64,000 nt of DNA from CAWJHE01 sp963842455 (lineage in GTDB: Bacteria > Chloroflexota > Anaerolineae > Anaerolineales > UBA4823): contig CAWJHE010000014.1 of assembly GCA_963842455.1 (NCBI GenBank), forward strand, positions 248,001 through 312,000, in the 5' to 3' direction. The notes beneath the pieces are model-generated. The model was not told where the DNA came from. It searched no databases and worked only from the letters and a program-made list of their open reading frames with translations. Below, piece by piece: positions 45,068-54,112 of the stretch (position 1 is its first letter; each line of letters opens with the position of its first letter). The position numbers and the translations under genes are program-made.

Positions 45068-46120
45068 ATGTTTCGACATGTTTTGCGTTTGCTGACGATC
45101 ACCATGACGGCAGCTATCATCCTGGCGGCTTGTGCACCTGCTGCAGCGCCTACAACCGCTCCCATCCAAACCGAAGCTCCCGCAGCACCCACTCAGGCGC
45201 CAGCTGAGATGCCCGCTGAACCTACACAAGCGCCTGTAACCACCTCAGATCAAAAAGTCCAATTACCTGAAGTAGATCCTTTCGAGCTCAGCGGCGATGT
45301 GATTATGGCAGGCAGCTCAACTGTCTACCCCCTGGCCGAGCGGATGACCGAGCGTTTCAAAGACGAAGGTTTTCCAGGTAATATCACCATCGATAGCATC
45401 GGCTCCGGCGCCGGCTTCGAGCGCTTCTGCGTCAACGGCGAAAGCGATATTGCCAACGCCAGCCGAGCCATCAAAGACAGCGAAGTGGAAAGCTGCCAGG
45501 CCATCGGCCGCAACCCGATCGAGTTCCGCGTCGGTACGGATGCCCTGGCTGTGGTTGTCAGCTCTGAAAACACCTTCATCACCGATGTCAGCCTCGAGCA
45601 GCTGGCGATGATCTTCTCCACCGCCGAAAAATGGTCAGATGTTGACCCCTCCTGGCCTGCTGAGAACATCCTGCGCTTCAGCCCTGGCACCGACTCCGGC
45701 ACCTTCGATTACTTCGTCGAAGCAGTCTTCGATAGCGAAGAAGCCCCCATCCTGGAAGCAGCTAACCTGCAGCTCAGTGAAGACGACAACGTGCTCGTCC
45801 AGGGCGTTGAAGGCAGCCCCTATGCCATTGGTTACTTTGGTTTCGCTTACTACCAGGAAAATGCCGCCAAGCTCAAAGCCCTCTCCATCGAAGGCGTCTC
45901 CCCAGATGCCCAAAGCGCTGAAGACGGCTCTTACCCCCTGGCGCGCCCCCTGTTCATCTACTCCGATGCCGCCGTCCTTTTAGAGAAACCCCAGGTTGCC
46001 GCTTACATCAACTTCTTCCTGACCTTTGTCAACGAAGAAATCATCGATGTGGGTTACTTCCCGGCCAGTGTGGAAGCCCTGGAGGCTGCCAAACAAGCCT
46101 GGATAGAAGCTATGCAATAA
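45068..46120 (+). CDS. pstS: Phosphate-binding lipoprotein PstS (second copy)
   Basis: 350 residues from the ATG at 45068, with GGAGGAG before it. Lipobox LAAC followed by a long Ala/Pro/Thr/Gln linker. Phosphate-binding domain with AGSSTVYPLAERMTERF, DSIGSGAGFERFCVNGESDIANASRAI and PGTDSGTFDYFVEAV. It differs clearly from the first PstS in linker and sequence. The Pho box upstream marks it as the phosphate-starvation copy. Confidence 0.95.
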   Translation: MFRHVLRLLTITMTAAIILAACAPAAAPTTAPIQTEAPAAPTQAPAEMPAEPTQAPVTTSDQKVQLPEVDPFELSGDVIMAGSSTVYPLAERMTERFKDEGFPGNITIDSIGSGAGFERFCVNGESDIANASRAIKDSEVESCQAIGRNPIEFRVGTDALAVVVSSENTFITDVSLEQLAMIFSTAEKWSDVDPSWPAENILRFSPGTDSGTFDYFVEAVFDSEEAPILEAANLQLSEDDNVLVQGVEGSPYAIGYFGFAYYQENAAKLKALSIEGVSPDAQSAEDGSYPLARPLFIYSDAAVLLEKPQVAAYINFFLTFVNEEIIDVGYFPASVEALEAAKQAWIEAMQ

Positions 46121-46137
46121 TCTCTTCCGTAGGGTGT

Positions 46138-46172
46138 GTCCATCCCGCCAATCGGAAATCGGCGGGATGGAC
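46138..46172 (+). promoter_or_regulatory. Perfect hairpin after the second pstS
   Basis: GTCCATCCCGCC and GGCGGGATGGAC form a 12-bp stem around an 11-base loop, 17 bases after the pstS stop. There is no T-run. As after oppA, it likely stabilises or attenuates the transcript so the binding protein is made in excess. Confidence 0.7.
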
Positions 46173-46236
46173 GAAGAGACCCGTTGCGAAGTCAATAAGA
46201 ACCATCATTCGCTTCATGTGCCTTGCAGCAATATGA

Positions 46237-46262
46237 CCCTAAAGGTTTCAAAACCTTTGGGG
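46237..46262. repeat. REP-like palindrome in the pstS-pstC gap
   Basis: CCCTAAAGGTTT and AAACCTTTGGGG form a 12-bp stem (one T-G pair) with a two-base loop. A second repeat-like stretch at ~46331-46368 (CGCACTCTGCGACTCTGCGA then GAGATCAAAAAAG) resembles 54058-54094 and the common intergenic 'ttgcgacttcgcg' repeats. Together they fill most of the 257-base gap. Confidence 0.6.
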
Positions 46263-46377
46263 TTTGAGCATGAAAGATCACAATGCGTCATGCAAAATGA
46301 TCTAAGCAAAAGAATGTGAAAAAGAAAAGCACCACGCACTCTGCGACTCTGCGAGAGATCAAAAAAGAACAGGAGTT

Positions 46378-47370
46378 ATGTCGATGGATGTTCCATCAAC
46401 ACATCAAATCAAAGAAGAAGGGAATGGCCATCACCATGATGATGAAAATATGAGCGAGCCATTCAAGACCTTCGATTTGCGAAAGAAAAGACGCTGGAAC
46501 GAAAGCCTGATCCAGGGTTTTCTATTTGCCTGTGGCGCCGTATCCATTTTAACAACCATTGGGATCGTGTATGAGTTGACCAAAGAAGCCATGCTCTTCT
46601 TCAGCAGTGAAGAAGTCACTCTGGTGCAATTCTTCACCGGAACCAAATGGCAGCCGCAAATCCTGCAATTTGGCATCTGGCCTCTGGTCACCGCCACCCT
46701 GATGACCACCACGATTGCCATGCTGATCGCCCTGCCGTTAGGATTAGGCGTGGCCATCTTTTTGAGCGAATACGCCTCCCAACGTGTACGCAGCTGGCTC
46801 AAACCAACCCTGGAAGTGCTGGCTGGTGTGCCCACAGTAGTGTATGGTTATTTTGCGCTGACCTTTATGACCCCGCTGCTGCGCTCTATTTTTGGCAATA
46901 ACGTGGTGGAAATCTACAACACGGCTTCCGCGGGGTTGGTGATGGGGATTCTCATCTTGCCATTGATTAGCTCAATGAGTGAAGACGCCTTGAGCGCCGT
47001 GCCGCGCTCCTTGCGTGAAGCAGCCTATGGGCTGGGGGCAACCCGGTTGGAAGTAGCCGTAAAGATTGTGGTACCCGCAGCGCTCTCAGGTATTTCGGCT
47101 GCCATAATCGTGGGCATCTCGCGCGCCATTGGTGAAACCATGATCGTAGCCATTGCAGCTGGCGCCGGGCCAAACTTCACCCTCAATCCATTCCGTGCAG
47201 CCGAAACCATGACCGGACATATTGTGCGCATCAGCGGCGGCGATCTGAGTTATGACACCCTGGATTACAACAGCCTGTTCGCCATCGGTTTGCTGCTCTT
47301 TCTCATCACCTTGAGCCTGAACCTCGTCAGCCAGCGAGTTGTCCGGCGTTTCCGTGAGGTGTACGAATGA
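46378..47370 (+). CDS. pstC: Phosphate ABC transporter permease PstC (second copy)
   Basis: 330 residues. A His/Asp-rich cytoplasmic N-terminus (EEGNGHHHDDENMSEPF) precedes six membrane helices. PstC blocks SEDALSAVPRSLREAAYGLGATRLEVAVKIVVPAALSG and ISRAIGETMIVAIAAGAGP. It overlaps pstA by four bases. Confidence 0.94.
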   Translation: MSMDVPSTHQIKEEGNGHHHDDENMSEPFKTFDLRKKRRWNESLIQGFLFACGAVSILTTIGIVYELTKEAMLFFSSEEVTLVQFFTGTKWQPQILQFGIWPLVTATLMTTTIAMLIALPLGLGVAIFLSEYASQRVRSWLKPTLEVLAGVPTVVYGYFALTFMTPLLRSIFGNNVVEIYNTASAGLVMGILILPLISSMSEDALSAVPRSLREAAYGLGATRLEVAVKIVVPAALSGISAAIIVGISRAIGETMIVAIAAGAGPNFTLNPFRAAETMTGHIVRISGGDLSYDTLDYNSLFAIGLLLFLITLSLNLVSQRVVRRFREVYE

Positions 47371-48629
47371 AGTCTACCTCTTCCAGCTCCTTTCCAGAGA
47401 TCATCCATTCAGGTCCTTCCAACCTGGCCCACCGTCACAAAGTAGGCACAATCTGGCGGGTTTTGTTCCAGGCCTCCACCATTATTGGCGTGATCGCCCT
47501 GCTGGCGCTTCTCCTGACAGTGATCGACCAGTCCTTTGGTTACATAGCCCTGGAAAACAAAATTGATCCCGATACATTGGCTGTTGATGGTGTTGCCCTG
47601 GAAGATTTGCCCAAAGAAAGCCTGCTTCCCATCCTGGAGGCGAACATTTCTAAGGGTCTCTATCGCCGTTACGACCGAGAATTGCCATTTACAGAACGTG
47701 GGCGTGAGGATATCTACGCCCTGGTTCTTGAAAGAGTTGTCGAGCCAAAGATTGTCGGCACCTGGCTGCTTTGGGACTCGATCTTTCATGCACAACAGAT
47801 CCGCGCTGAGCTGGCAGAAAGCAACCCGAAGGCAGAGCTGGTCTTTCGCTCCTGGGTCAGCGTCGATTTTCTGAATTCGCCGCAGTCCAGCCAACCTCTG
47901 GCAGCCGGTGTACGCACGGCTATTTTGGGCTCATTATGGACCATCGCCATTACCATCTTGGTTGCCTTCCCAATCGGGGTTGGGGCGGCTATCTACCTGG
48001 AAGAATATGCCAGGGATAACTGGATAAACCGTTTAATCCGCACCAATATCAACAACCTGGCAGGTGTGCCATCCATCATCTATGGTATGTTGGGTTTGGC
48101 CATCTTTGTGCGCACCCTGGAACCACTTACCAGCGGAGCAGCCTTCGGGGTCAGCGACCCGACCACAGCCAATGGCCGCACCATCCTCTCTGCTGGATTT
48201 ACCCTGGCTTTACTGATCCTGCCTTTGCTGATCATCAACGCCCAGGAGGCGATTCGCGCCGTGCCCCAATCGCTGCGACAGGCTAGTTTTGGCTTGGGCG
48301 CTACCCAATGGCAGACTGTCTGGCATCATGTACTGCCTGATGCGCTGCCCGGTATTCTGACCGGTACCATCCTGGCTATCTCTCGGGCGATTGGAGAGAC
48401 CGCACCTTTGGTCGTGGTTGGCGCGGCTACATTCATCACCTTCGATCCGGATGGACCCTTTTCAAAATTCACCACCCTACCGATCCAAATCTACCAGTGG
48501 ACATCTCGCCCGCAGGCAGAATTTCGCAACATAGCGGCTGCAGCTATTTTGGTTTTGTTAGCCCTGCTGCTCGCACTGAACGCCTCGGCTGTATTGCTGC
48601 GCAACCGTTTTCGTAAGAGGATATTATGA
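47367..48629 (+). CDS. pstA: Phosphate ABC transporter permease PstA (second copy, long form)
   Basis: 420 residues against 289 in the first copy. The extra ~110 residues lie between the first helix and the transport core (approximately 55-165: DPDTLAVDGVALEDLPKESLLPILEANIS ... VSVDFLNSP), so they face the outside. Core blocks AQEAIRAVPQSLRQASFGLGATQWQTVWHHVLPDALPGI and ISRAIGETAPLVVVGAATF are normal. Longer PstA proteins of this sort exist in other bacteria. It overlaps pstC and pstB by four bases each. Confidence 0.93.
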   Translation: MKSTSSSSFPEIIHSGPSNLAHRHKVGTIWRVLFQASTIIGVIALLALLLTVIDQSFGYIALENKIDPDTLAVDGVALEDLPKESLLPILEANISKGLYRRYDRELPFTERGREDIYALVLERVVEPKIVGTWLLWDSIFHAQQIRAELAESNPKAELVFRSWVSVDFLNSPQSSQPLAAGVRTAILGSLWTIAITILVAFPIGVGAAIYLEEYARDNWINRLIRTNINNLAGVPSIIYGMLGLAIFVRTLEPLTSGAAFGVSDPTTANGRTILSAGFTLALLILPLLIINAQEAIRAVPQSLRQASFGLGATQWQTVWHHVLPDALPGILTGTILAISRAIGETAPLVVVGAATFITFDPDGPFSKFTTLPIQIYQWTSRPQAEFRNIAAAAILVLLALLLALNASAVLLRNRFRKRIL

Positions 48630-49444
48630 GTTCAATCGTTTCCAATGCTCTCTCCCCCGTGCAGACAAATACTGTGCGCGGTAAAAATGCCATCCTGACT
48701 CAAAACTTGAGTGTCTATTACGGCGATTTCCTGGCTGTTAAAGATGTCACCCTGGAGTTCGAAGAACGCAAAATCACCGCCATGATCGGACCTTCGGGTT
48801 GTGGAAAAAGCACTGTATTGCGCGCCTTGAACCGCATGAATGACCTGGTGCTTTCCTCACATATGCAAGGCAAGGTGCTTTTTCACGGAAAAAATATTTA
48901 CGATCCAGATATTGATCCGGTAGAAGTACGCAAACGCATTGGTATGGTTTTTCAGAAAGCCAACCCTTTCCCAAAGAGTATCTATGAAAATGTGGCCTGG
49001 GGTGCGCGCATCAATGGCATCCAGGGCAATATGGACGACCTGGTCGAACGATCCTTGCGTGGGGCGGCTTTATGGGATGAGGTCAAAGACAAACTAGACC
49101 AAAGCGGTTTATCACTTTCCGGCGGGCAACAACAGCGCTTGTGTATTGCTCGCGCTATTGCCGTACAACCCGAAATTATTTTGATGGATGAACCAGCCTC
49201 AGCGCTTGACCCGCTGGCGACGTTAAAAATTGAAGAATTGATGCGCGAATTAGCCCAAGACTACACTATAATAGTGGTCACACACAATATGCAGCAGGCT
49301 GCCCGCGTTTCTGACTACACGGCCTTCTTTACATTGAGCGAGGATCGCGCTGGCTTTCTAATGGAATTTGGCGCAACCACACAAATTTTTACAAATCCCA
49401 AGCAGAAAACCACCGAGGATTATATTACCGGTCGCTTCGGCTAA
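48626..49444 (+). CDS. pstB: Phosphate ABC transporter ATP-binding protein PstB (third copy in window)
   Basis: 272 residues. Walker A GPSGCGKST, signature LSGGQQQRLCIARAIA, Walker B IILMDEPASALDP, H-loop VTHNMQQAARVSDY and ending DYITGRFG. It is the canonical copy of the second pst operon. Confidence 0.95.
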   Translation: MSSIVSNALSPVQTNTVRGKNAILTQNLSVYYGDFLAVKDVTLEFEERKITAMIGPSGCGKSTVLRALNRMNDLVLSSHMQGKVLFHGKNIYDPDIDPVEVRKRIGMVFQKANPFPKSIYENVAWGARINGIQGNMDDLVERSLRGAALWDEVKDKLDQSGLSLSGGQQQRLCIARAIAVQPEIILMDEPASALDPLATLKIEELMRELAQDYTIIVVTHNMQQAARVSDYTAFFTLSEDRAGFLMEFGATTQIFTNPKQKTTEDYITGRFG

Positions 49445-49471
49445 AAGTTTACATAATTGAAGGAATGAGAT

Positions 49472-50155
49472 ATGGCAAGAGAACTCTTAGATCGCAAGAT
49501 CCAACATTTATTAGATGAAATCCTCGTTTTAGATAGCCTGATCGAGAACGCCACCTCTGAAGCGGTGCGGGCGCTCAAGGAACGCGACCTGGAAACTGCG
49601 CGAATCATTTATGATGGCGATAAGTTGATCAATGCCAGACGTTTTGAGCTAGAAAATGACTGCATGATCACCATCGCCACACAACAACCGATCATGGCAG
49701 GAGATTTGCGTTTGCTGGCTTCGGTGTTGGAAGTAGTCAGCGAGCTAGAGCGCATGGGCGATTACGCCAAAGGAATCGCTAAGATTTGCTTGTTGATGGG
49801 AAACGAACCACCGGTCAAACCTCTGATCGATATCCCCAAGATGGGCGAGATTGTGGTCGATATGATGCACCGGGCTGTTGGAGCCTTTGTCTCCCATGAT
49901 GTCGAAACTGCACGCAAGATACCCGAACAAGATGACCTGGTGGATGCCCTTTACACCCAGGTTTACCGCGACCTGGTGGCAGTTATGATCAAAGACCCGA
50001 GCGTCATCGACCGGGCAAACCACTTGATGTGGGCAGCCCATAACCTGGAGCGGATGGCGGACAGGGTGACCAATATCTGCGAAAGAACCATTTACGTCGT
50101 GACCGGAGAGATGAGCGAGATCGACAAATCGGATGACCAGATCATCGGCGTCTAG
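49472..50155 (+). CDS. phoU: Phosphate signalling protein PhoU
   Basis: 227 residues forming two three-helix PhoU repeats, each with the metal-binding E/DxxxD-type motif (ELERMGDYAKGIAKI and NLERMADRVTNICERTIY). PhoU links the Pst transporter to PhoR and represses the Pho response when phosphate is plentiful. Last gene of the second pst operon; a strong terminator follows. Confidence 0.95.
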   Translation: MARELLDRKIQHLLDEILVLDSLIENATSEAVRALKERDLETARIIYDGDKLINARRFELENDCMITIATQQPIMAGDLRLLASVLEVVSELERMGDYAKGIAKICLLMGNEPPVKPLIDIPKMGEIVVDMMHRAVGAFVSHDVETARKIPEQDDLVDALYTQVYRDLVAVMIKDPSVIDRANHLMWAAHNLERMADRVTNICERTIYVVTGEMSEIDKSDDQIIGV

Positions 50156-50168
50156 CACATCCAAATCA

Positions 50169-50200
50169 CGCCGCAAGCAGCAAGCTTGCGGCGTTTTTAT
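50169..50200 (+). terminator. Intrinsic terminator of the pstSCAB-phoU operon
   Basis: CGCCGCAAG and CTTGCGGCG form a 9-bp stem with a seven-base loop, followed by TTTTTATTT. Confidence 0.9.
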
Positions 50201-50376
50201 TTCCAGAATAATGATAGAATCAGGAAATTCGTCACATGAATTCTCAGGATTTTCGGTTAAACTTAATCCGTACTGGCTGATCCCCCAAAATATTGGCTCT
50301 CAACATGCATCGACAGGTATTTGCATGCGCGACCAAATAGTCAGCTTATTCGTATTAATCATAAAGTGAGGTCTAC

Positions 50377-50745
50377 ATGTCAGCTATTCGCGTTATCTCC
50401 TATATTGCCGCTGCAATTTTGATCTTTTTTGGCATCCTGTTCGTATGGGGTGCTTTTGATCCAAACAGCGGTTCTTTCGCATGGATACCGGTAGGTCTGG
50501 TCAGTATCCTGGCTGGGTTTGGCCTGATCTGGTTTGCCAGCCGCCAAAAAGCCGCCAGCCAGGCGGGTAACCAGGTTACTGTGCAAGTCGACCTTCCCGG
50601 GAATGTCAGCCTGGACACCTTCAAATGCCAGTCATGCGGAGGCTCTCTATCACCGGAACACGTGACCATGGTAGCCGGAGCTCCGGTGGTTTCCTGCCCT
50701 TATTGTGGTACCAGCTACCAGCTTACCGAAGAACCCAAATGGTAA
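50377..50745 (+). CDS. Small membrane protein with C-terminal zinc ribbon
   Basis: 122 residues with two helices (~5-27 and ~34-52), a short linker and a zinc ribbon (CQSCGGSLSP ... CPYCGTSY). No enzyme motif. It lies ~95 bases before the DUF2207-like gene and may be cotranscribed with it. A role in that system is possible but unsupported beyond position. Confidence 0.7.
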   Translation: MSAIRVISYIAAAILIFFGILFVWGAFDPNSGSFAWIPVGLVSILAGFGLIWFASRQKAASQAGNQVTVQVDLPGNVSLDTFKCQSCGGSLSPEHVTMVAGAPVVSCPYCGTSYQLTEEPKW

Positions 50746-50840
50746 GCATCACTTCGGTTAGTATGTTAGGTAGTTGATACTAAAACCAGAAACAATAATT
50801 GGTAAAAACAAAAAATCATCCAACACAACGGAGAAAAGTT

Positions 50841-52538
50841 ATGAAATTGTGGCGCATTCTTATCCTTTGGTTAGCACTGGCGCTTGTCATGCTCACGCCG
50901 GGAGAAGCCCTGGCGCAAACTTACCTATTCAGCTTGGACCAGCTAACTGTGCATGTTTATTGGCAGGAGGACGGGACAGCCTCCCTGGCTTATGAATTCA
51001 TATTTACCAATAATCCCTCCGCCTCCCCGATTGATTATGTCGATGTCGGTCTACCAAATAGAAATTTTGATGAGAGCAGCATTTCTGCTGATGTAGATGG
51101 AAAACCGATTACCGATATTTCCCGTTCTGGATACCAGGGATCTGGCACAGGTGTGGCTTTAGGATTAGGGAGCGATGCGATTCGCCCGGGACAAAGCGGT
51201 CGAGTGCATATGTATGTACCTGTCATTCGGGATGTAGTCTATAAAGACAGCGAGGGTGACGATTACGCCAGTGGTGTGTTCGCCACTCCCTGGTTTGGTT
51301 CAGAGTTTATGACCGGCGCCACTGATATCATGGTCATATTTCACTTGCCACCTGGCGTGAAACCTGAAGAGCCACGCTGGCATGGCGCACCGAGTGGCTG
51401 GCCTGCAGAGCCCGAAACTGGCTTAGATGAAGACGGCCGAGTTACCTACACCTGGGCTAACCCGGATGCACGTGGTTATGTGCAATATGAATTTGGGGCT
51501 TCCTTTCCTTCTCAATATATTCCCGCCGCAGCTGTCACCAGCCCTAGCGTAAGTGAACGACTGGGTCTTAATCCGGACGATTTCATCGGCTTCCTTTTCT
51601 GCTGTGGTATTGGCGGTTTCATCATCTTTAGCTCTGCACTTTCATTCTACAGTACGAAGAAACGCAAGATGCAATACCTGCCGCCAAAGATAGCCATCGA
51701 AGGGCACGGGATCAAGCGCGGATTGACTGCGGTTGAAGCAGCCATTTTATTGGAACAACCCATGGATAAGATCCTGACCATGATTTTGTTTTCGACCATT
51801 AAGAAAGGCGCATCCGAAGTCGTTCAAAAAGAGCCATTAAAAATCAAACAAATCCTGCCTTTGCCAGAAGGTCTTCAGGAATACGAGACCGATTTCTTGA
51901 AAGCCTTTGAAGATAATACAGCCTCCAAACGGCGCAAAGCTTTGCAGGATTTGATGACTAACCTGGTCAAAAGTGTGGCAGCCAAGATGAAAGGTTTTAG
52001 CCGCAAGGAAAGCATTGCTTATTATAAAAACATCACCGAGCGCGCCTGGGGACAGGTAGAAGCTGCTAATACGCCTGAAGTGAAAAGCGAGAAGTACGAT
52101 GAGGTTATGGAGTGGACCATGTTGGACAAGAAATACGAAGATCGCACCCGCGATGTCTTCAGCGGTGGACCGATCTTTGTGCCAACCTGGTGGGGGCGCT
52201 TCGATCCGAGCTTCGGTCGCACGGTCTCGACCGGTGGAGGCGTGGGTCCTATCTCTGCGCCTAGCACAGGCGGAAGCGGCGGGCAGAGCATTTCGATGCC
52301 ATCCTTACCAGGAGCAGCTTTTGCTGCTTCCGTTGTTAATGGCGTACAGGGCTTCTCTTCCAGCGTGGTAGGAAACTTAACCGATTTCACCAGCGGGGTG
52401 ACCACGCGTACCAACCCCATCCCGGTCAGCAGCAGCCGTCCTAGCGGAGGTTTCCGCGGCGGTGGAGGCGGCGGAGGTTGCGCCTGTGCTTGCGCCTGCG
52501 CCGGATGCGCTTGCGCCTGCGCCGGCGGCGGCCGGTAA
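50841..52538 (+). CDS. DUF2207-like membrane protein with Gly-rich, Cys-Ala-repeat tail
   Basis: 565 residues from the ATG at 50841. A cleavable signal peptide (~1-25), an external beta-rich DUF2207-type domain (~26-240), one membrane helix (~250-272) and a cytoplasmic region of ~290 residues. The last residues are a poly-Gly run, then CACACACAGCACACAGGGR, with seven Cys. By this topology the tail lies in the cytoplasm, within reach of the radical SAM proteins encoded next. The Gly-rich end is common in DUF2207 proteins; the Cys-Ala repeat is the odd part. It could be the modified substrate, a metal-binding tail, or both. Confidence 0.82.
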   Translation: MKLWRILILWLALALVMLTPGEALAQTYLFSLDQLTVHVYWQEDGTASLAYEFIFTNNPSASPIDYVDVGLPNRNFDESSISADVDGKPITDISRSGYQGSGTGVALGLGSDAIRPGQSGRVHMYVPVIRDVVYKDSEGDDYASGVFATPWFGSEFMTGATDIMVIFHLPPGVKPEEPRWHGAPSGWPAEPETGLDEDGRVTYTWANPDARGYVQYEFGASFPSQYIPAAAVTSPSVSERLGLNPDDFIGFLFCCGIGGFIIFSSALSFYSTKKRKMQYLPPKIAIEGHGIKRGLTAVEAAILLEQPMDKILTMILFSTIKKGASEVVQKEPLKIKQILPLPEGLQEYETDFLKAFEDNTASKRRKALQDLMTNLVKSVAAKMKGFSRKESIAYYKNITERAWGQVEAANTPEVKSEKYDEVMEWTMLDKKYEDRTRDVFSGGPIFVPTWWGRFDPSFGRTVSTGGGVGPISAPSTGGSGGQSISMPSLPGAAFAASVVNGVQGFSSSVVGNLTDFTSGVTTRTNPIPVSSSRPSGGFRGGGGGGGCACACACAGCACACAGGGR

Positions 52539-52607
52539 GATGCCTGGCAGAATCATGTCTAGTATTCTGCTCAGCAATTTGGATAAAATCAAACCTCGAG
52601 ACTTGAT

Positions 52608-53972
52608 ATGAGCATTCTCAACAACCTGGGACAAAAGGTTCACAACCTGCGCCAACGCATACAGCCTTCTCCCCTGTTATATGCAGAACCGGGGTTATAT
52701 CACTATGTACGCCAGGACGAGGATGAACATAGTCGCTTGCACCTGCGTATTGACGAGGATGGCAGCGGATTTTTGCTGGTTAATGCCAACCGGGTGGTGC
52801 ACCTGAACCCCACCGCCGTCCAGATGGCTTATTTGGCCATGGAAAAGGCGCCCCCAGCACAGGCAGCCAGGTGTCTGCAATCCAGGTTCCAAGTTTCCAA
52901 AAAGCAGGCGCTAGACGACTACCTGCTGATTCAAGAACAAATCGAACAGCTCATCCGCCCCGATGGCGCCTGCCCGTTGCATGACCTGGATTTGGAGATC
53001 AATGCGCCTTTCAGCGCACGCCCGTCAGCGCCCTACCGCATGGACCTGGCCTTGACCTACCGCTGCAATAACGACTGCTCGCATTGCTACAACGCCCGTC
53101 CCCGCTCTCACCCTGAGCTGGATACCAACCAATGGAAACAGGTGCTCGATCGATTATGGGAGCTGGGCATACCCCACATCGTCTTCACCGGCGGCGAACC
53201 GACTTTGCGAGCGGATTTACCCGAATTGATCGCCTATGCGCAAAATAATGGCCAAATTACCGGCATCAACACCAATGGGCGCCGCTTAAGCGATCCTGCC
53301 TATGTGCAGCAACTGGTAGATGCCGGCCTGGATCATGTCCAAATCACCCTGGAATCGCATATCCCCGAAATTCATGACGCCATGGTGGCTTGTAATGGCG
53401 CCTGGAAGCAGACTGTCGCAGGAGTCCGTAATGCTGTGCAAAGTAAGCTGTATATGATGACCAATACCACCATGCTGGAATCCAACAGCCCGCACATGGC
53501 CAAAACCCTGGATTTCCTGGCCGAATTGGGCGTGCCCACGGTAGGATTGAACGCCTTGATCTACGCTGGGCATGGCGCTACCGTCGGCACAGGATTGCGA
53601 GAAAGCGAGCTCCCCGCCTTGCTGGAGCTAGCGCGGCGCAAAACCGACCTCAATGCACAACGCTTGATCTGGTACACCCCCACGCAATACTGCAATTTCG
53701 ATCCCATGCAATTAGAGCTGGGCGTCAAGGGCTGCACAGCGGCGCTTTACAATATGTGTATTGAGCCAGATGGCAGTGTGCTGCCCTGCCAGTCTTACTA
53801 TCACAGCCTGGGTAATTTCCTGGAAAGCGATTGGGAGGAAATCTGGAATCACGATTTATGCATCTCCCTGAGGGAACGCAAATATGTGCAAGACAAATGC
53901 CACGGCTGCTTGTTGCTACCCGAATGCGGCGGCGGCTGCCCACTGGCCACTGAATTTGTAACCATAGCATAA
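52608..53972 (+). CDS. Radical SAM/SPASM protein with N-terminal PqqD-like domain
   Basis: 454 residues. Residues ~40-125 resemble a PqqD-like peptide-recognition domain (LHLRIDEDGSGFLLVNANRVVHLNPTAVQMAYLAM). The radical SAM core has CNNDCSHC (CxxxCxxC) and the GGEPTL motif. The C-terminal SPASM region carries many Cys (GCTAALYNMC, LPC, CHGCLLLPECGGGC) for auxiliary clusters. This combination is a hallmark of enzymes that modify ribosomal peptides. It starts 69 bases after the DUF2207-like gene, whose Cys-rich tail is the natural candidate substrate. Confidence 0.88.
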   Translation: MSILNNLGQKVHNLRQRIQPSPLLYAEPGLYHYVRQDEDEHSRLHLRIDEDGSGFLLVNANRVVHLNPTAVQMAYLAMEKAPPAQAARCLQSRFQVSKKQALDDYLLIQEQIEQLIRPDGACPLHDLDLEINAPFSARPSAPYRMDLALTYRCNNDCSHCYNARPRSHPELDTNQWKQVLDRLWELGIPHIVFTGGEPTLRADLPELIAYAQNNGQITGINTNGRRLSDPAYVQQLVDAGLDHVQITLESHIPEIHDAMVACNGAWKQTVAGVRNAVQSKLYMMTNTTMLESNSPHMAKTLDFLAELGVPTVGLNALIYAGHGATVGTGLRESELPALLELARRKTDLNAQRLIWYTPTQYCNFDPMQLELGVKGCTAALYNMCIEPDGSVLPCQSYYHSLGNFLESDWEEIWNHDLCISLRERKYVQDKCHGCLLLPECGGGCPLATEFVTIA

Positions 53973-54112
53973 AATCTGCCTGCGACTTCAAAAGCTTATC
54001 GCTCTTCGTGGGTGATGAAAAATGATCCGTAAGAAAAAGTTTCGATAAAAGAAAGCTTTGCGCACTTGGCGGGCTTTGCAAGAGATCAAAAAAGGAAAAA
54101 AGAGGCGAAAAA

